From the IMG/VR virus record IMGVR_UViG_3300048686_000618, positions 1 to 40,720 of that record: DNA of 40,720 nt; one strand, given 5' to 3'. Position numbers and translations under genes: made by a program. Positions 21,477 through 29,547 of this stretch are shown piece by piece. Numbering within the stretch: position 1 is the stretch's first letter; every line of letters begins with the position of its first letter. The notes under the pieces were generated by a model. The model ran no database searches. It saw nothing but the letters and a program-made list of their open reading frames with translations, and was not told the origin of the DNA. The DNA comes from a virus.

Positions 21477-21653
21477 ATGATTACTTATGGTGAATTGCTT
21501 AAGAGGTTGCAAGGTTTTACCAAGGAACAGCTTGATTGTACAGTAGTAGTCCTAGATCGTGCCTATGATGAGTATAACGACATGACTACCATCTACTTTA
21601 GCGGTGTGGAGAACGATGTACTAGACGAAGACCACCCCATCCTTGTAATCTAA
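21477..21653 (+). CDS. Small acidic protein behind the structured leader, 58 aa
   Basis: Starts after a good AAAGGAGA site. Product MITYGELLKRLQGFTKEQLD, then CTVVVLDRAYDEYNDMTTIY; a small alpha/beta acidic protein. It is the only gene between the leader RNA (21227-21470) and the hairpin element (21654-21753), so its expression is probably RNA-controlled. Function unknown. Confidence 0.68.
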   Translation: MITYGELLKRLQGFTKEQLDCTVVVLDRAYDEYNDMTTIYFSGVENDVLDEDHPILVI

Positions 21654-21753
21654 AAGCTGTTAAGGGTTCGGCACACCAACCTGCTAGCCGTGTGGTGTGA
21701 TGCCCAAAACGCCAACTCAAAAGTTGGCTAAAGTGCGGAATAGTTAACAGCTT
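21654..21753 (+). ncRNA. 100-nt structured element sharing a motif with RNA A
   Basis: AAGCTGTTAA (21654-21663) pairs with TTAACAGCTT (21744-21753). Inside are GGGTTCG, a hairpin CACACCA/TGGTGTG (21672-21699), GCCCAAA, a second hairpin GCCAACT/AGTTGGC (21711-21728) and GTGCGGAATAG. The 3' end of RNA A (17434-17514) has the same order: AAAGCTG, GGGTTCG, hairpin, GCGCCCCAAA, then GTGAGGAATAG and the closing strand. It begins right after the upstream stop codon, so it may be a 3' UTR element or separate RNA. Confidence 0.7.
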
Positions 21754-21766
21754 AAAAAATCTTTAC

Positions 21767-21795
21767 TTGAACTGTAGTGCCCAACAGTGTATAAT
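21767..21795 (+). promoter_or_regulatory. Promoter for the 21822 gene
   Basis: TTGAAC at 21767-21772, 17-bp spacer, TATAAT at 21790-21795 followed by ATTATTATT. A GGGGAG ribosome site is just downstream. Confidence 0.85.
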
Positions 21796-21821
21796 ATTAT
21801 TATTGATTGGGGAGACAACAT

Positions 21822-22016
21822 ATGTCAATGATGACACTAGAAGTTGAGGTTGGCAGAGGTCTAGTAGAACTAACTGGCAGTAACTGTAAATATTGGCAGG
21901 GCTGTGGACTGCCAGACTATGAAGGCCCAATTGCTGGGCTACCACCAGAGGTAATCAAAACACTACTTGAGCTAGGGGCAATCAAAAATATTCACTTGAA
22001 CAAAGAGCTTCCTTAG
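21822..22016 (+). CDS. Small hypothetical protein, 64 aa
   Basis: ATG 21822 is preceded by GGGGAG at good spacing. Product MSMMTLEVEVGRGLVELTGS, then CKYWQGCGLPDYEGPIAGLP; the last 20 codons include the -35 region of the next promoter. Function unknown. Confidence 0.62.
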   Translation: MSMMTLEVEVGRGLVELTGSNCKYWQGCGLPDYEGPIAGLPPEVIKTLLELGAIKNIHLNKELP

Positions 22017-22024
22017 TGTATAAT
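21996..22024 (+). promoter_or_regulatory. Promoter of giant RNA D
   Basis: TTGAAC at 21996-22001, 17-bp spacer, TATAAT at 22019-22024. The -35 lies inside the preceding coding sequence and the -10 just after its stop. Confidence 0.85.
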
Positions 22025-22030
22025 ATTTAT

Positions 22031-23181
22031 ATAAATTGAGAGTTTAGGGCGAACCAGGGCCAACATTAATCTGTTGGATAAGTTCTTAATCTGTGTTGAA
22101 ACTACCCTTAACACAGACCCAACCAACCTATTTGTATAACTACGGAAACACACAGACCCTATGCTGTGCCGTGGTTATACAAATGTGTTGATGCCCAGTT
22201 AGCTAGTAGTAACTCCTAGAGTACAAAGACTAGCTGGCCTATATTACGCATTGTTGGAAAGGGCAACCAATGTAAAAAATGCCACAACGGTGTTGAAATC
22301 TGTGGCTGGCAAGTAGGCCCATAAAGCTGAAAAGACGCGGAACGGATACACATGGTGGAAGCTGCTAACCACCCTAAAGGAACCAGCCCCCTAGTTTGTT
22401 AACAGTTATAGGGGTTAACCAAAAGACCTGTTACCGTAGCATATACGTAGTTATGCGTTATCTAACACGAGAGTTAGAAACCAGTGGAGCCGATTCTGTT
22501 GCAAAACATGGCGGCCAACCACTACACCGTCCCTGAGCTATTCCTCTTGCCAACTAAGATTGGACAATGAACTCAGGGTTATATGCCACAAGCCGTAGTT
22601 AACTGGAGCTGTGGGGTAGATAGTCGTTAACAGTGCCAGTAGCTCAAACGTGCTCAGAGCAAAGGTGTGCTAGAAATAAGCCCTCTAGCCTGGCAAATAG
22701 TTCAAACACAGTGCAGAGTGAACATTAGCCTACAGCTAGCTGCCAGCAACTAAAAACAGTGCGTTGCTAAGGTTTGAAGCCGACCCAATCTAGCGATTTA
22801 GGGTCGGGGTTTAGCAGTAACCGAAAACTGCTTGTGCCCAACTGGGCCAGTGCGCCAACAATAAATGGCAAGGCTATAACCACAGTGCCTGGTTAGTCGC
22901 GTTCTTATAATTGTTAATAGCCAGCAACGTCTGGTAATCTAGGTGCAAATCCTAGACGCGCTAGTTGCCCATATCTTGGCTGGAACCCAAGACCGAACAG
23001 CAACTAAGAATCACAAGATTCGGGACATCAACTGCACCGACTTACGCCAATTCGCAATCGGCTAGAGTGTAGACAAAAGATGCTGGTGGTCGTAGTAGCA
23101 CTACATAAAAGTAATCCACTTCCTAAATCGTCGACGTGCTAAAGCCCGCCTGCTCTGAAGCAGAGCGGGCTTTAGTTTTTT
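22031..23181 (+). ncRNA. Giant structured non-coding RNA D, about 1150 nt
   Basis: The stretch has a consensus promoter, a strong terminator and no protein-like frame. Clear helices: 22131-22145 with 22169-22183 (15 bp), GCCACA/TGTGGC, TCTAAC/GTTAGA, CCGACCC/GGGTCGG (22780-22807), AGCAGT/ACTGCT, and GAATC/GATTC near 23009-23022. A three-way junction at 22894-22963 carries a T-loop-like hairpin TCTAGG-TGCAAAT-CCTAGA. The size and complexity are in the range of GOLLD, ROOL and OLE, and phage location near tRNA genes is typical of the first two. Identity cannot be settled by eye. Confidence 0.8.
23139..23181 (+). terminator. Terminator of giant RNA D
   Basis: CTAAAGCCCGC (23139-23149) pairs perfectly with GCGGGCTTTAG (23165-23175), followed by a run of T. 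Confidence 0.92.
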
Positions 23182-23205
23182 ATATTTTTAGTTTAGAGGA
23201 ACTCT

Positions 23206-24699
23206 ATGACGCTAAAAATTCATGGTACAGATAATGTACAACCAAATACAATATCTGAAGCTAGTATAGTTGCCGGAATTACAGGAGCAGGTGCAACTGT
23301 AATAAGTAGTGTATATGTTACCGATAATTTGTATAATAATACTGGTGCTAATGCAGTTGATACAACCGGTGGATATATTAAGCTATTAGGTATTAATTTT
23401 TATCCTGGTAGTACTTTGGTTATTGGCTCTGTTAGTGCAATAAGTTTAACCTATGTATCTACTACTGAATTACGTGCTCAGCTGCCAGCACAAGCTTCTG
23501 GAGAATATACTCTATATTTAACTAATCCTAATGGTAGTTTATATATAAAACCAAATGGAGTAAGTTATAGCGGAGCAGTACAATGGATTACTGGCACAAT
23601 ATTACCAAATCAGCCACTTGGTACAGTTAATACATCAATTCAACTAGAAGCTACTGGTGATGGAGCTATAACATATACTTTGCAAGCCGGTAGTAGCTTA
23701 CCAGGAACTCTAATATTAAATAGTAGTACTGGGCTATTAACTGGAAATCCTCCTGCGGTGTTAACAGGTACTAATTTTAGTTTTACTGTAATTGCTACAG
23801 ATATAGACCTTCAAAGTGCTGCACGAACATTTACACTGCCTGTAGCAGCCAATGCATTACCTGGAAGACTACTGTTAGTAGGTGGTGGTGGTGGTGGTGG
23901 TAAACAAACAGGTGGTGGCGCTGGCGGATTTATCGATTTAACTAATCAAATAAAAATAGGAATACCTTATTCGATAACTGTTGGTTTAGGTGGAAGTGGT
24001 TCTGGTGTTGAAAGTACAGCAGGCGGAGCAGGCATTAATACTGCTGGTGGTGATACTAGTTTTGGAATTAACTATACTAATGAAGGTATAATTGCTTTAG
24101 GTGGTGGTAGAGGTGGTACTGGAACATATGGACCAAACTTTGATTTATATATAAATGGTGGTAGTGGAGGTCCAGGTAACGCAGGCCAAATAGGCTTAGG
24201 ATTGCAACCTACAAGTGCTAGTGGTGGTTTTGGAAATAATAGTGGACAGGGTGGTGGAGGTGGTGCTGGTGAAGCTGGCGGCACTGATGGTAATAATCAA
24301 GGCGGAGATGGTCTTGTTAGTGATATTACTGGTGTTACAACATATTATGCTGGTGGAGGCGGTAGATACGGTACTACTGGTGGATTAGGTGGTGGAGGTA
24401 GTGGATATACAATAGATTTATATGGCGGAGGAGTTGGCGGCAGTCCTGGTGTAGCAAATACTGGCGGCGGCGGTGGTGGCGGGCAATGGCCTTTATCAAA
24501 AAATGTACCTTTTACAGGACAGCCTGCAGCACCAGTTAATGGTAGAGCTGGAGGTAGCGGTATATTAGTCCTAAAAGTACCAAATACATATACGGCCACA
24601 TTTAGTGCTGGAACAACGTATACAACTAATACAAGTGTAGCTGGATATAACATATATAGTGTTACTGCAGCTATTAATCAAACTGTAACATTTTCATAA
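23206..24699 (+). CDS. Glycine-rich tail-fibre/adhesin protein 1
   Basis: A 497-aa protein. It has a short N-terminal anchor (MTLKIHGTDNVQPNTISEAS), then an IPT/TIG-like Ig domain (about residues 35-120, GGYIKLLGINFYPGSTLVIG), a putative-Ig segment (about 125-215, LPGTLILNSSTGLLTGNP) and a Gly-rich region (about 225-450) of repeated GGG and GGAG blocks. The C-terminus ends in a short beta domain (ILVLKVPNTYTATFSAG). Gly-rich phage fibres of this kind form trimeric or adhesive tips that bind the host surface. It shares the anchor with the next gene, so the two are paralogous fibres. RBS is GAGGAAC. Confidence 0.78.
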   Translation: MTLKIHGTDNVQPNTISEASIVAGITGAGATVISSVYVTDNLYNNTGANAVDTTGGYIKLLGINFYPGSTLVIGSVSAISLTYVSTTELRAQLPAQASGEYTLYLTNPNGSLYIKPNGVSYSGAVQWITGTILPNQPLGTVNTSIQLEATGDGAITYTLQAGSSLPGTLILNSSTGLLTGNPPAVLTGTNFSFTVIATDIDLQSAARTFTLPVAANALPGRLLLVGGGGGGGKQTGGGAGGFIDLTNQIKIGIPYSITVGLGGSGSGVESTAGGAGINTAGGDTSFGINYTNEGIIALGGGRGGTGTYGPNFDLYINGGSGGPGNAGQIGLGLQPTSASGGFGNNSGQGGGGGAGEAGGTDGNNQGGDGLVSDITGVTTYYAGGGGRYGTTGGLGGGGSGYTIDLYGGGVGGSPGVANTGGGGGGGQWPLSKNVPFTGQPAAPVNGRAGGSGILVLKVPNTYTATFSAGTTYTTNTSVAGYNIYSVTAAINQTVTFS

Positions 24700-24701
24700 T
24701 T

Positions 24702-27527
24702 ATGACTATAAAAATACATGGTACAGATAATGTACAGCCAAACACTGTTAGTGAACAAAGTCTTGTTAATACTATTAGACTAAGCCCTAGAGTTTTAACT
24801 GTACAAGTTACTGATAGTAATTATCAAGCTATTAATGCTCCACTAAGTACTACCAGTAATAATAATTATGTTGTAATCACTGGCGAAAATTTTATAAATA
24901 GTACTGTAAGCGTTGGATCTGTTGGTGGCGGTAATTTACAAGTAGCTATTCAAACACAAGCTATTAGTACCAGTGAATTACGTGTACGTTTACCAGCAAT
25001 GCCTAGTGGTTTATATTCGCTGTTTATAACTAATCAAGATGGCAGATATACCATAGCTACAAATATACTAGAATATTATGCTACTAATATTGTTTGGACT
25101 ACACCTAGCAACTTGCCAGCTCAAACACTTCCTGTACAATTAACGGCTACGGGTGGAACTATTACTTATACTAGCAGTAATATTCCTAGCGGGCTAACAC
25201 TTAGTAGTAGCGGATTATTAAGTGGCACACCTACTAGCAATGGTCTTAGTGGACTACAATTTTTTACACTACAATTTACAGTTACTGCCAATAACGGCAC
25301 TAGCACATACCCTAGAATCTTTACCTTTAAATATGTTGATGACAGTGGCGTTATTTATAATACTAGCCATCAATTACTGGTCAATGAATATGTTGAAATT
25401 GATCTAGCCAGCAGCAATGAAATAACTTTTAGTGCTAGCGCACTGCCTAGTGGTTTATCCATAGATAGTACTGGCACAAAATTAATAGGTATGCCAACTG
25501 TGCTGCAAAATAGCGCAAACTATACCCTGCAACCTAAACTTGTTAGAGAGGGTACTACCTATAATTTTCCAGTTAAAACACTGGCAATTACTGTAGCGCC
25601 TATAAAGTTTACTACTAGTAGTAATTTAAATACCTGGGATAACGTTACCACACCTACATATAGCCAGCAAATAAGTTTTAGTCCGGAGGGTGTTAGTGCT
25701 ACATATAGTATTACTAGTACTTCTATGAACACTATTACTGTTAATTCTAGTGCAATAGTTAGTGGAGACGTACTCGATACAATACTTACCAGCAGTTTTA
25801 ATTATACAGTTCAAGCAACTAGTAGTGGTATTAATATTACTAGAACTTTTACACAACCTGTGCGTGGTTATGGTTGTTGGTTAATCGTTGATAGTACTAG
25901 GTATTATACTAGTCTTGATCAAACAGTTGTACAGCTAACTCAGCCTGGATCTTATGTTGTTACTGCGCCTAATAATACTTCTGTTACTTGCAAACTTTGG
26001 GGTGCTAGTGGCGGCAATGGCCAGTGGGGTACTGGTACTTATCACAAGGGCGGCAGTGGTGGTTATGCCAGCGGAGATTATACTCTTGTTAATACTGCTA
26101 CATATTTTGTACGTGTTGGTGGTGGTGGGCGTACTAATAATGCTAATATAGCTGCTAGCGGTGCTGCTGGTGGTCAACCAGGCGGTGGTCAAACAGGTAT
26201 AACTAATAATTCAAGTCTTAGAATAGGTAGTGGCGGCGGATATACTAGTATATCTTTTAGTAATGATGCACCAATAATTATAGCAGGTGCTGGTGGTGGA
26301 GCAGGTGTGGTATCCGATCAGTCAACTGTACAAATTACTGGTGGCCATGGTGGCAGCAGTACAGGTGAAACGGGCCAAAATGGTGGAAATGGAACAGTAG
26401 GCAGCGGTGTAGCAGGTGGTGGAGGTGGCGGTACACAAAGTAGTGGCGGAGCTGCTGGTGTTAGTAGAACTGGAAACGGAACAGGTAATACTGCTGGCGG
26501 CTATTTAACTGGTGGCCGAGGTGCTAGTACTACAAGCAGTACTAACACTGGTGCTGGCGGAGGTGGTGGCTACTATGGCGGCGGAGGCGGCGGACTAAGT
26601 GTTTATTTATCAGGCACTGCTGGCGGTGGTGCTGGCGGTGGTGGAGGTAGTAACTATGTAGATACTAGTTTGGTAACTAATAGCACTAGCACAGGCATAC
26701 ATATAACTAGTACAACTCCTAGAACTACAATAACAGCACCTAATAATACTGACCAACACTATATTAGTGGAGTAGCAGTAGCTACTAATAGTGCTCCAGC
26801 TAATTCACTAACTGGTGGTCCAGGACTATTTGTGTTTGTTAAGCCTACAACAACGACTACACCAGGGCCAGGGCCCACACTGGCAATAGGCGATAGTTAT
26901 CTAGGTGGTTACTATGCGGGATTGATTAGCTATAGTTGCAATGGAGTAGCAACACACAGATTAATAGTAGCACCAAAAGCCACTGGTGAAACTACTAAAC
27001 AGTGGAAAACTGTGCTTAGCAATAGCACAGGAACTAACAGTGTATATGACGGTTGGACTAATACCAACAACATGAATACCACAGAACACCCACTAGCACA
27101 GTGGGCTAGAACTCAAAGTATAGGTGGCTATGGTGACTGGTATATACCCAGCTACTATGAGCTAGAAATACTCTACTACAACCTTAAACCTACAACCACT
27201 CAAAATACCATTATTAGCAGTGCCTACGGCAACGGCGGTGGCTGCGGCACACTAGGCTATGGATTAAACAGCTATGCAGTACCAGCTAGGTTAACACCAC
27301 GTGCTTATACCGCAAATCTGCCAGCACGAACTACCCTAGAAATATTTCAAACTACGCATGCTTTTAGTGCAGAAGTATACTGGTCTAGCACACAAGGCTG
27401 GCCGCAAAGCGGTGACACTACAGTAGCTAACACACAAAATTTCAGCAACGGCGAGCAAACACTACTACTCAACACACAAAAAACCAAGGTGTATATGGCA
27501 AGATTAATTAGACGAGAACCACTATGA
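24702..27527 (+). CDS. Large Gly-rich adhesin with Lcl/DUF1566-like C-terminal domain
   Basis: A 941-aa protein starting three bases after its paralog with nearly the same anchor (MTIKIHGTDNVQPNTVSEQS). Then come an IPT/TIG-like domain (about residues 35-125), He_PIG-like repeats (IPSGLTLSSSGLLSGTPT near 155, LPSGLSIDSTG near 250), a Gly-rich stretch (about 430-665) and a C-terminal domain (about 725-941) with GYGDWYIPSYYELEILYYNL, VYWSSTQGWPQ and KVYMARLIRREPL. The last domain matches the DUF1566/Lcl C-type-lectin-like fold used in bacterial adhesion. This is the best candidate receptor-binding protein. Confidence 0.8.
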   Translation: MTIKIHGTDNVQPNTVSEQSLVNTIRLSPRVLTVQVTDSNYQAINAPLSTTSNNNYVVITGENFINSTVSVGSVGGGNLQVAIQTQAISTSELRVRLPAMPSGLYSLFITNQDGRYTIATNILEYYATNIVWTTPSNLPAQTLPVQLTATGGTITYTSSNIPSGLTLSSSGLLSGTPTSNGLSGLQFFTLQFTVTANNGTSTYPRIFTFKYVDDSGVIYNTSHQLLVNEYVEIDLASSNEITFSASALPSGLSIDSTGTKLIGMPTVLQNSANYTLQPKLVREGTTYNFPVKTLAITVAPIKFTTSSNLNTWDNVTTPTYSQQISFSPEGVSATYSITSTSMNTITVNSSAIVSGDVLDTILTSSFNYTVQATSSGINITRTFTQPVRGYGCWLIVDSTRYYTSLDQTVVQLTQPGSYVVTAPNNTSVTCKLWGASGGNGQWGTGTYHKGGSGGYASGDYTLVNTATYFVRVGGGGRTNNANIAASGAAGGQPGGGQTGITNNSSLRIGSGGGYTSISFSNDAPIIIAGAGGGAGVVSDQSTVQITGGHGGSSTGETGQNGGNGTVGSGVAGGGGGGTQSSGGAAGVSRTGNGTGNTAGGYLTGGRGASTTSSTNTGAGGGGGYYGGGGGGLSVYLSGTAGGGAGGGGGSNYVDTSLVTNSTSTGIHITSTTPRTTITAPNNTDQHYISGVAVATNSAPANSLTGGPGLFVFVKPTTTTTPGPGPTLAIGDSYLGGYYAGLISYSCNGVATHRLIVAPKATGETTKQWKTVLSNSTGTNSVYDGWTNTNNMNTTEHPLAQWARTQSIGGYGDWYIPSYYELEILYYNLKPTTTQNTIISSAYGNGGGCGTLGYGLNSYAVPARLTPRAYTANLPARTTLEIFQTTHAFSAEVYWSSTQGWPQSGDTTVANTQNFSNGEQTLLLNTQKTKVYMARLIRREPL

Positions 27528-27724
27528 TGACAGACCAGCAAATACAAACACTAAACGAAGATGTTGAGGAGTTTATTGAAAAGCTTAAGCTGCAATACTC
27601 AGAGCCACTAGCCATTGCAGCAGCACTAACACAACATGGTCTCAGACACTATAAGCATAACACTGATAGTAACGAGTTTGCACACCTGTTAGTGTACATA
27701 GTAGAATCGCACAAGCTCCTCTAG
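27524..27724 (+). CDS. Small hypothetical protein, 66 aa
   Basis: ATGA overlap with the adhesin. Helical, Leu-rich and acidic at the N-terminus (MMTDQQIQTLNEDVEEFIEK...). It may be a chaperone or assembly factor for the fibres by position only. Confidence 0.6.
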   Translation: MMTDQQIQTLNEDVEEFIEKLKLQYSEPLAIAAALTQHGLRHYKHNTDSNEFAHLLVYIVESHKLL

Positions 27725-27744
27725 TACCCTGAAAAAATTTACAC

Positions 27745-27774
27745 TTGCTAAACCACTTAGCGATATGATATAAT
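27745..27774 (+). promoter_or_regulatory. Promoter of the 28094 leader
   Basis: TTGCTA at 27745-27750, 18-bp spacer, TATAAT at 27769-27774. The 18-bp spacing is like the regulatory-region promoters further right, not like the 17-bp class. Confidence 0.7.
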
Positions 27775-27779
27775 TAGTT

Positions 27780-27950
27780 ATAATTTTAGAAATTATAAAA
27801 CTGAGATTGCGCGACAGCAGGAGCACTAGACAATCTACATGGGAGGATCCGCTTTGGTGGAGGGGCCCACAGTAGAGCAGTCTAGAGTGACGCCACTGTT
27901 GCTGGCAATCGACTAAAACTTAAACAGTTTTTAAAGTACCAAAATTTTGT
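27780..27950 (+). ncRNA. Structured leader or small RNA ahead of the 28094 gene
   Basis: The stretch 27725-28093 has no gene. Within it, GATTGC pairs with GCAATC, enclosing CAGCAG with CTGTTGCTG, CACTAGA with TCTAGAGTG and TGGG with CCCA. AAAACT/AGTTTT then forms a short hairpin followed by TT and A-rich sequence, which could be an attenuator. The rest (27951-28093) is A/T- and C-rich leader with one TTTAGGGTCA box at 28034. Confidence 0.55.
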
Positions 27951-28093
27951 CTATTTGATTAACCTAAATAAATTTTCCCCACCCCCAAATTGCCCACACT
28001 AGCCCTGATCCACTAGTTGTGGGTTTCTAGCAGTTTAGGGTCAAGCGTTGTTACCTGCTAGAGTGGTAACTATCAACTTTAGAAAACTTATAC

Positions 28094-28921
28094 ATGTTTA
28101 CACTTAAAAGCAATAGAATTGAAGACTTTCCCTTTGAATGTTATGCTGATCTTAATCTTAGTGACCTACAAGAACAAGCACAAGATCACCACTTAAATAG
28201 CTATAATAGTTGGATGTTACCCCAAATTGTAGCACACCTAGCCACCTATCAACTATACTATAAAGATAATGGCCGTATATGTCAGCAGCAAACCCTTATC
28301 AAAAACGTTAATCAATCCGACCTTTGGAGTCGAGGATTGTGGCGAGTAATTACAAAACTAAAAAGATCGAGCTTAGTAAAACAACAAAGCCTGCCAGGCT
28401 CAACAAATTACAGTGCTCTAGTTCCACTATACTGGAGTGCACAAAAACGCTATAATGGAGTCAAGTATAGCCAGTGGAGTGTCGAAGAGGATAAGAACTG
28501 GATGCTGGAGGATAGCTTGGCTGAAGTACTCTGCTGGACACCAGACCCGGATAGTGTTTGTAACCTTGACTATAGTTGGGATCAAGATCAACTAGCATTT
28601 GGAATACCACACAGCAGACTCTTAGAGCTTCGCCAAATTGGACTACCTAAAACTGGCACTAAGCGAGACAACCCTACAAGCAACTGGTGTCTTAGAAATA
28701 CTAGATTAACAGAATTAAAAAACATGCCCAAGTTAATGACTACCATGTTGGCCCAGATATGGGTAGCGCACCCTACTCTTAGAACACAGCTAATGATCCT
28801 AGACCCTAATCATTGGGATCTAATGCCTGAACCACTAGTCGACTGGCAGCCGATCAATCACACGAAAACTAAAAAAGAACCAGATATTTTTGCAAACTTG
28901 CCCTGGAATACTACGGTTTAG
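28094..28921 (+). CDS. Uncharacterised phage protein, 275 aa
   Basis: The product starts MFTLKSNRIEDFPFECYADL. The N-terminal 100 residues (PQIVAHLATYQLYYKDNGRI, then LWRVITKLKRSSLVKQQ) could be a winged-helix DNA-binding part; the C-terminal half has TSNWCLRNTRLTELKNMPKL and WVAHPTLRTQLMILDPNHWD. I recall similar uncharacterised proteins in other large phages but know no function. It sits next to an HTH paralog at the edge of the regulatory region, so a regulatory or replication role is possible. The ATG lacks a strong ribosome site. Confidence 0.7.
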   Translation: MFTLKSNRIEDFPFECYADLNLSDLQEQAQDHHLNSYNSWMLPQIVAHLATYQLYYKDNGRICQQQTLIKNVNQSDLWSRGLWRVITKLKRSSLVKQQSLPGSTNYSALVPLYWSAQKRYNGVKYSQWSVEEDKNWMLEDSLAEVLCWTPDPDSVCNLDYSWDQDQLAFGIPHSRLLELRQIGLPKTGTKRDNPTSNWCLRNTRLTELKNMPKLMTTMLAQIWVAHPTLRTQLMILDPNHWDLMPEPLVDWQPINHTKTKKEPDIFANLPWNTTV

Positions 28922-28935
28922 GGTCGGAAAATAAC

Positions 28936-29247
28936 ATGAAATATACTAAAGAACTTACGGACAAAATAGTAAACGACTACCAAGCCAATATTGCTGTTAG
29001 CAAAATTGCCGAGGAGCTTAGGGTGCCAGAGCGCAGCATAGTTGCCAAGCTGAGTAGCATGGGCATCTACCAAAAGCAACGCTACCTCAATAAGCGCGGT
29101 GAGGTGCCGCGTAAAAAGTTTGAGATGATTGAAAGCTTAGCCACACTCTTAGGGGTGCCTAGCGATCAGCTAGAAAGTTTAGAAAAAGTCAACAAAAATG
29201 TACTTAAATTGCTTGAAACCAGGTTGAGTGACCCTAAACCGCAATAA
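28936..29247 (+). CDS. HTH-type DNA-binding protein (paralog 2 of 4)
   Basis: A 103-aa relative of the protein at 12378: KELTDKIVNDYQANIAVSKI, then AEELRVPERSIVAKLSSMGI and VPSDQLESLEKVNKNVLKLL. The recognition helix differs (VPERSI versus GKSTRSI), so its target site probably differs. A TTTAGGGTCG box overlaps the region just upstream (28917-28926) and another lies in its 3' end (29229-29238), which suggests self-regulation. It ends at a strong terminator. Confidence 0.75.
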   Translation: MKYTKELTDKIVNDYQANIAVSKIAEELRVPERSIVAKLSSMGIYQKQRYLNKRGEVPRKKFEMIESLATLLGVPSDQLESLEKVNKNVLKLLETRLSDPKPQ

Positions 29248-29260
29248 TTACACTTAATCA

Positions 29261-29288
29261 GCCCAGCTTTATGCTGGGTTTTTTATTG
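29261..29288 (+). terminator. Rho-independent terminator after HTH paralog 2
   Basis: GCCCAGC pairs with GCTGGG around a short T-rich loop, followed by TTTTTT. Confidence 0.88.
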
Positions 29289-29333
29289 CCCACACTATTG
29301 GGTTTGCTCTGATTTAGGGTCAGAAAAATTCTC

Positions 29334-29363
29334 TTGACAGGGTAGTTGATCAGCCACTATAAT
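29334..29363 (+). promoter_or_regulatory. Promoter with TTTAGGGTCA box, module 1
   Basis: TTGACA at 29334-29339, 18-bp spacer, TATAAT at 29358-29363, then TTGGCGC. A TTTAGGGTCA box begins 21 bp upstream of the -35. No gene follows; the transcript (about 29370 on) would be a short RNA containing GCAAG/CTTGC and CTAAA/TTTAG hairpins. Confidence 0.75.
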
Positions 29364-29517
29364 ATTGGCGCAAGAGCACTAAATTTTTTAGCTTGATTGC
29401 TTGCCCACTGGCGCAACACCACAATTTCTGACCCTAAACTGTACTAGTTTGGGTGCCGGCCAAGAAATTTTGTGCTGTTGGTGTGGTTTGCTGCGGTTTA
29501 GGGTCAAAAAAATTTAC

Positions 29518-29547
29518 TTGACGGTGATGTTGATTTGCCGCTATAAT
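29518..29547 (+). promoter_or_regulatory. Promoter with TTTAGGGTCA box, module 2
   Basis: TTGACG at 29518-29523, 18-bp spacer, TATAAT at 29542-29547, then TTGGCGC. Same design as module 1, with the TTTAGGGTCA box again 21 bp before the -35. Confidence 0.75.

Noticed and set aside
24072-24653. Pro-rich minus-strand ORFs within the Gly-rich adhesin
   Set aside because: Gly codons read backwards give Pro; these are mirror frames without promoters or ribosome sites.
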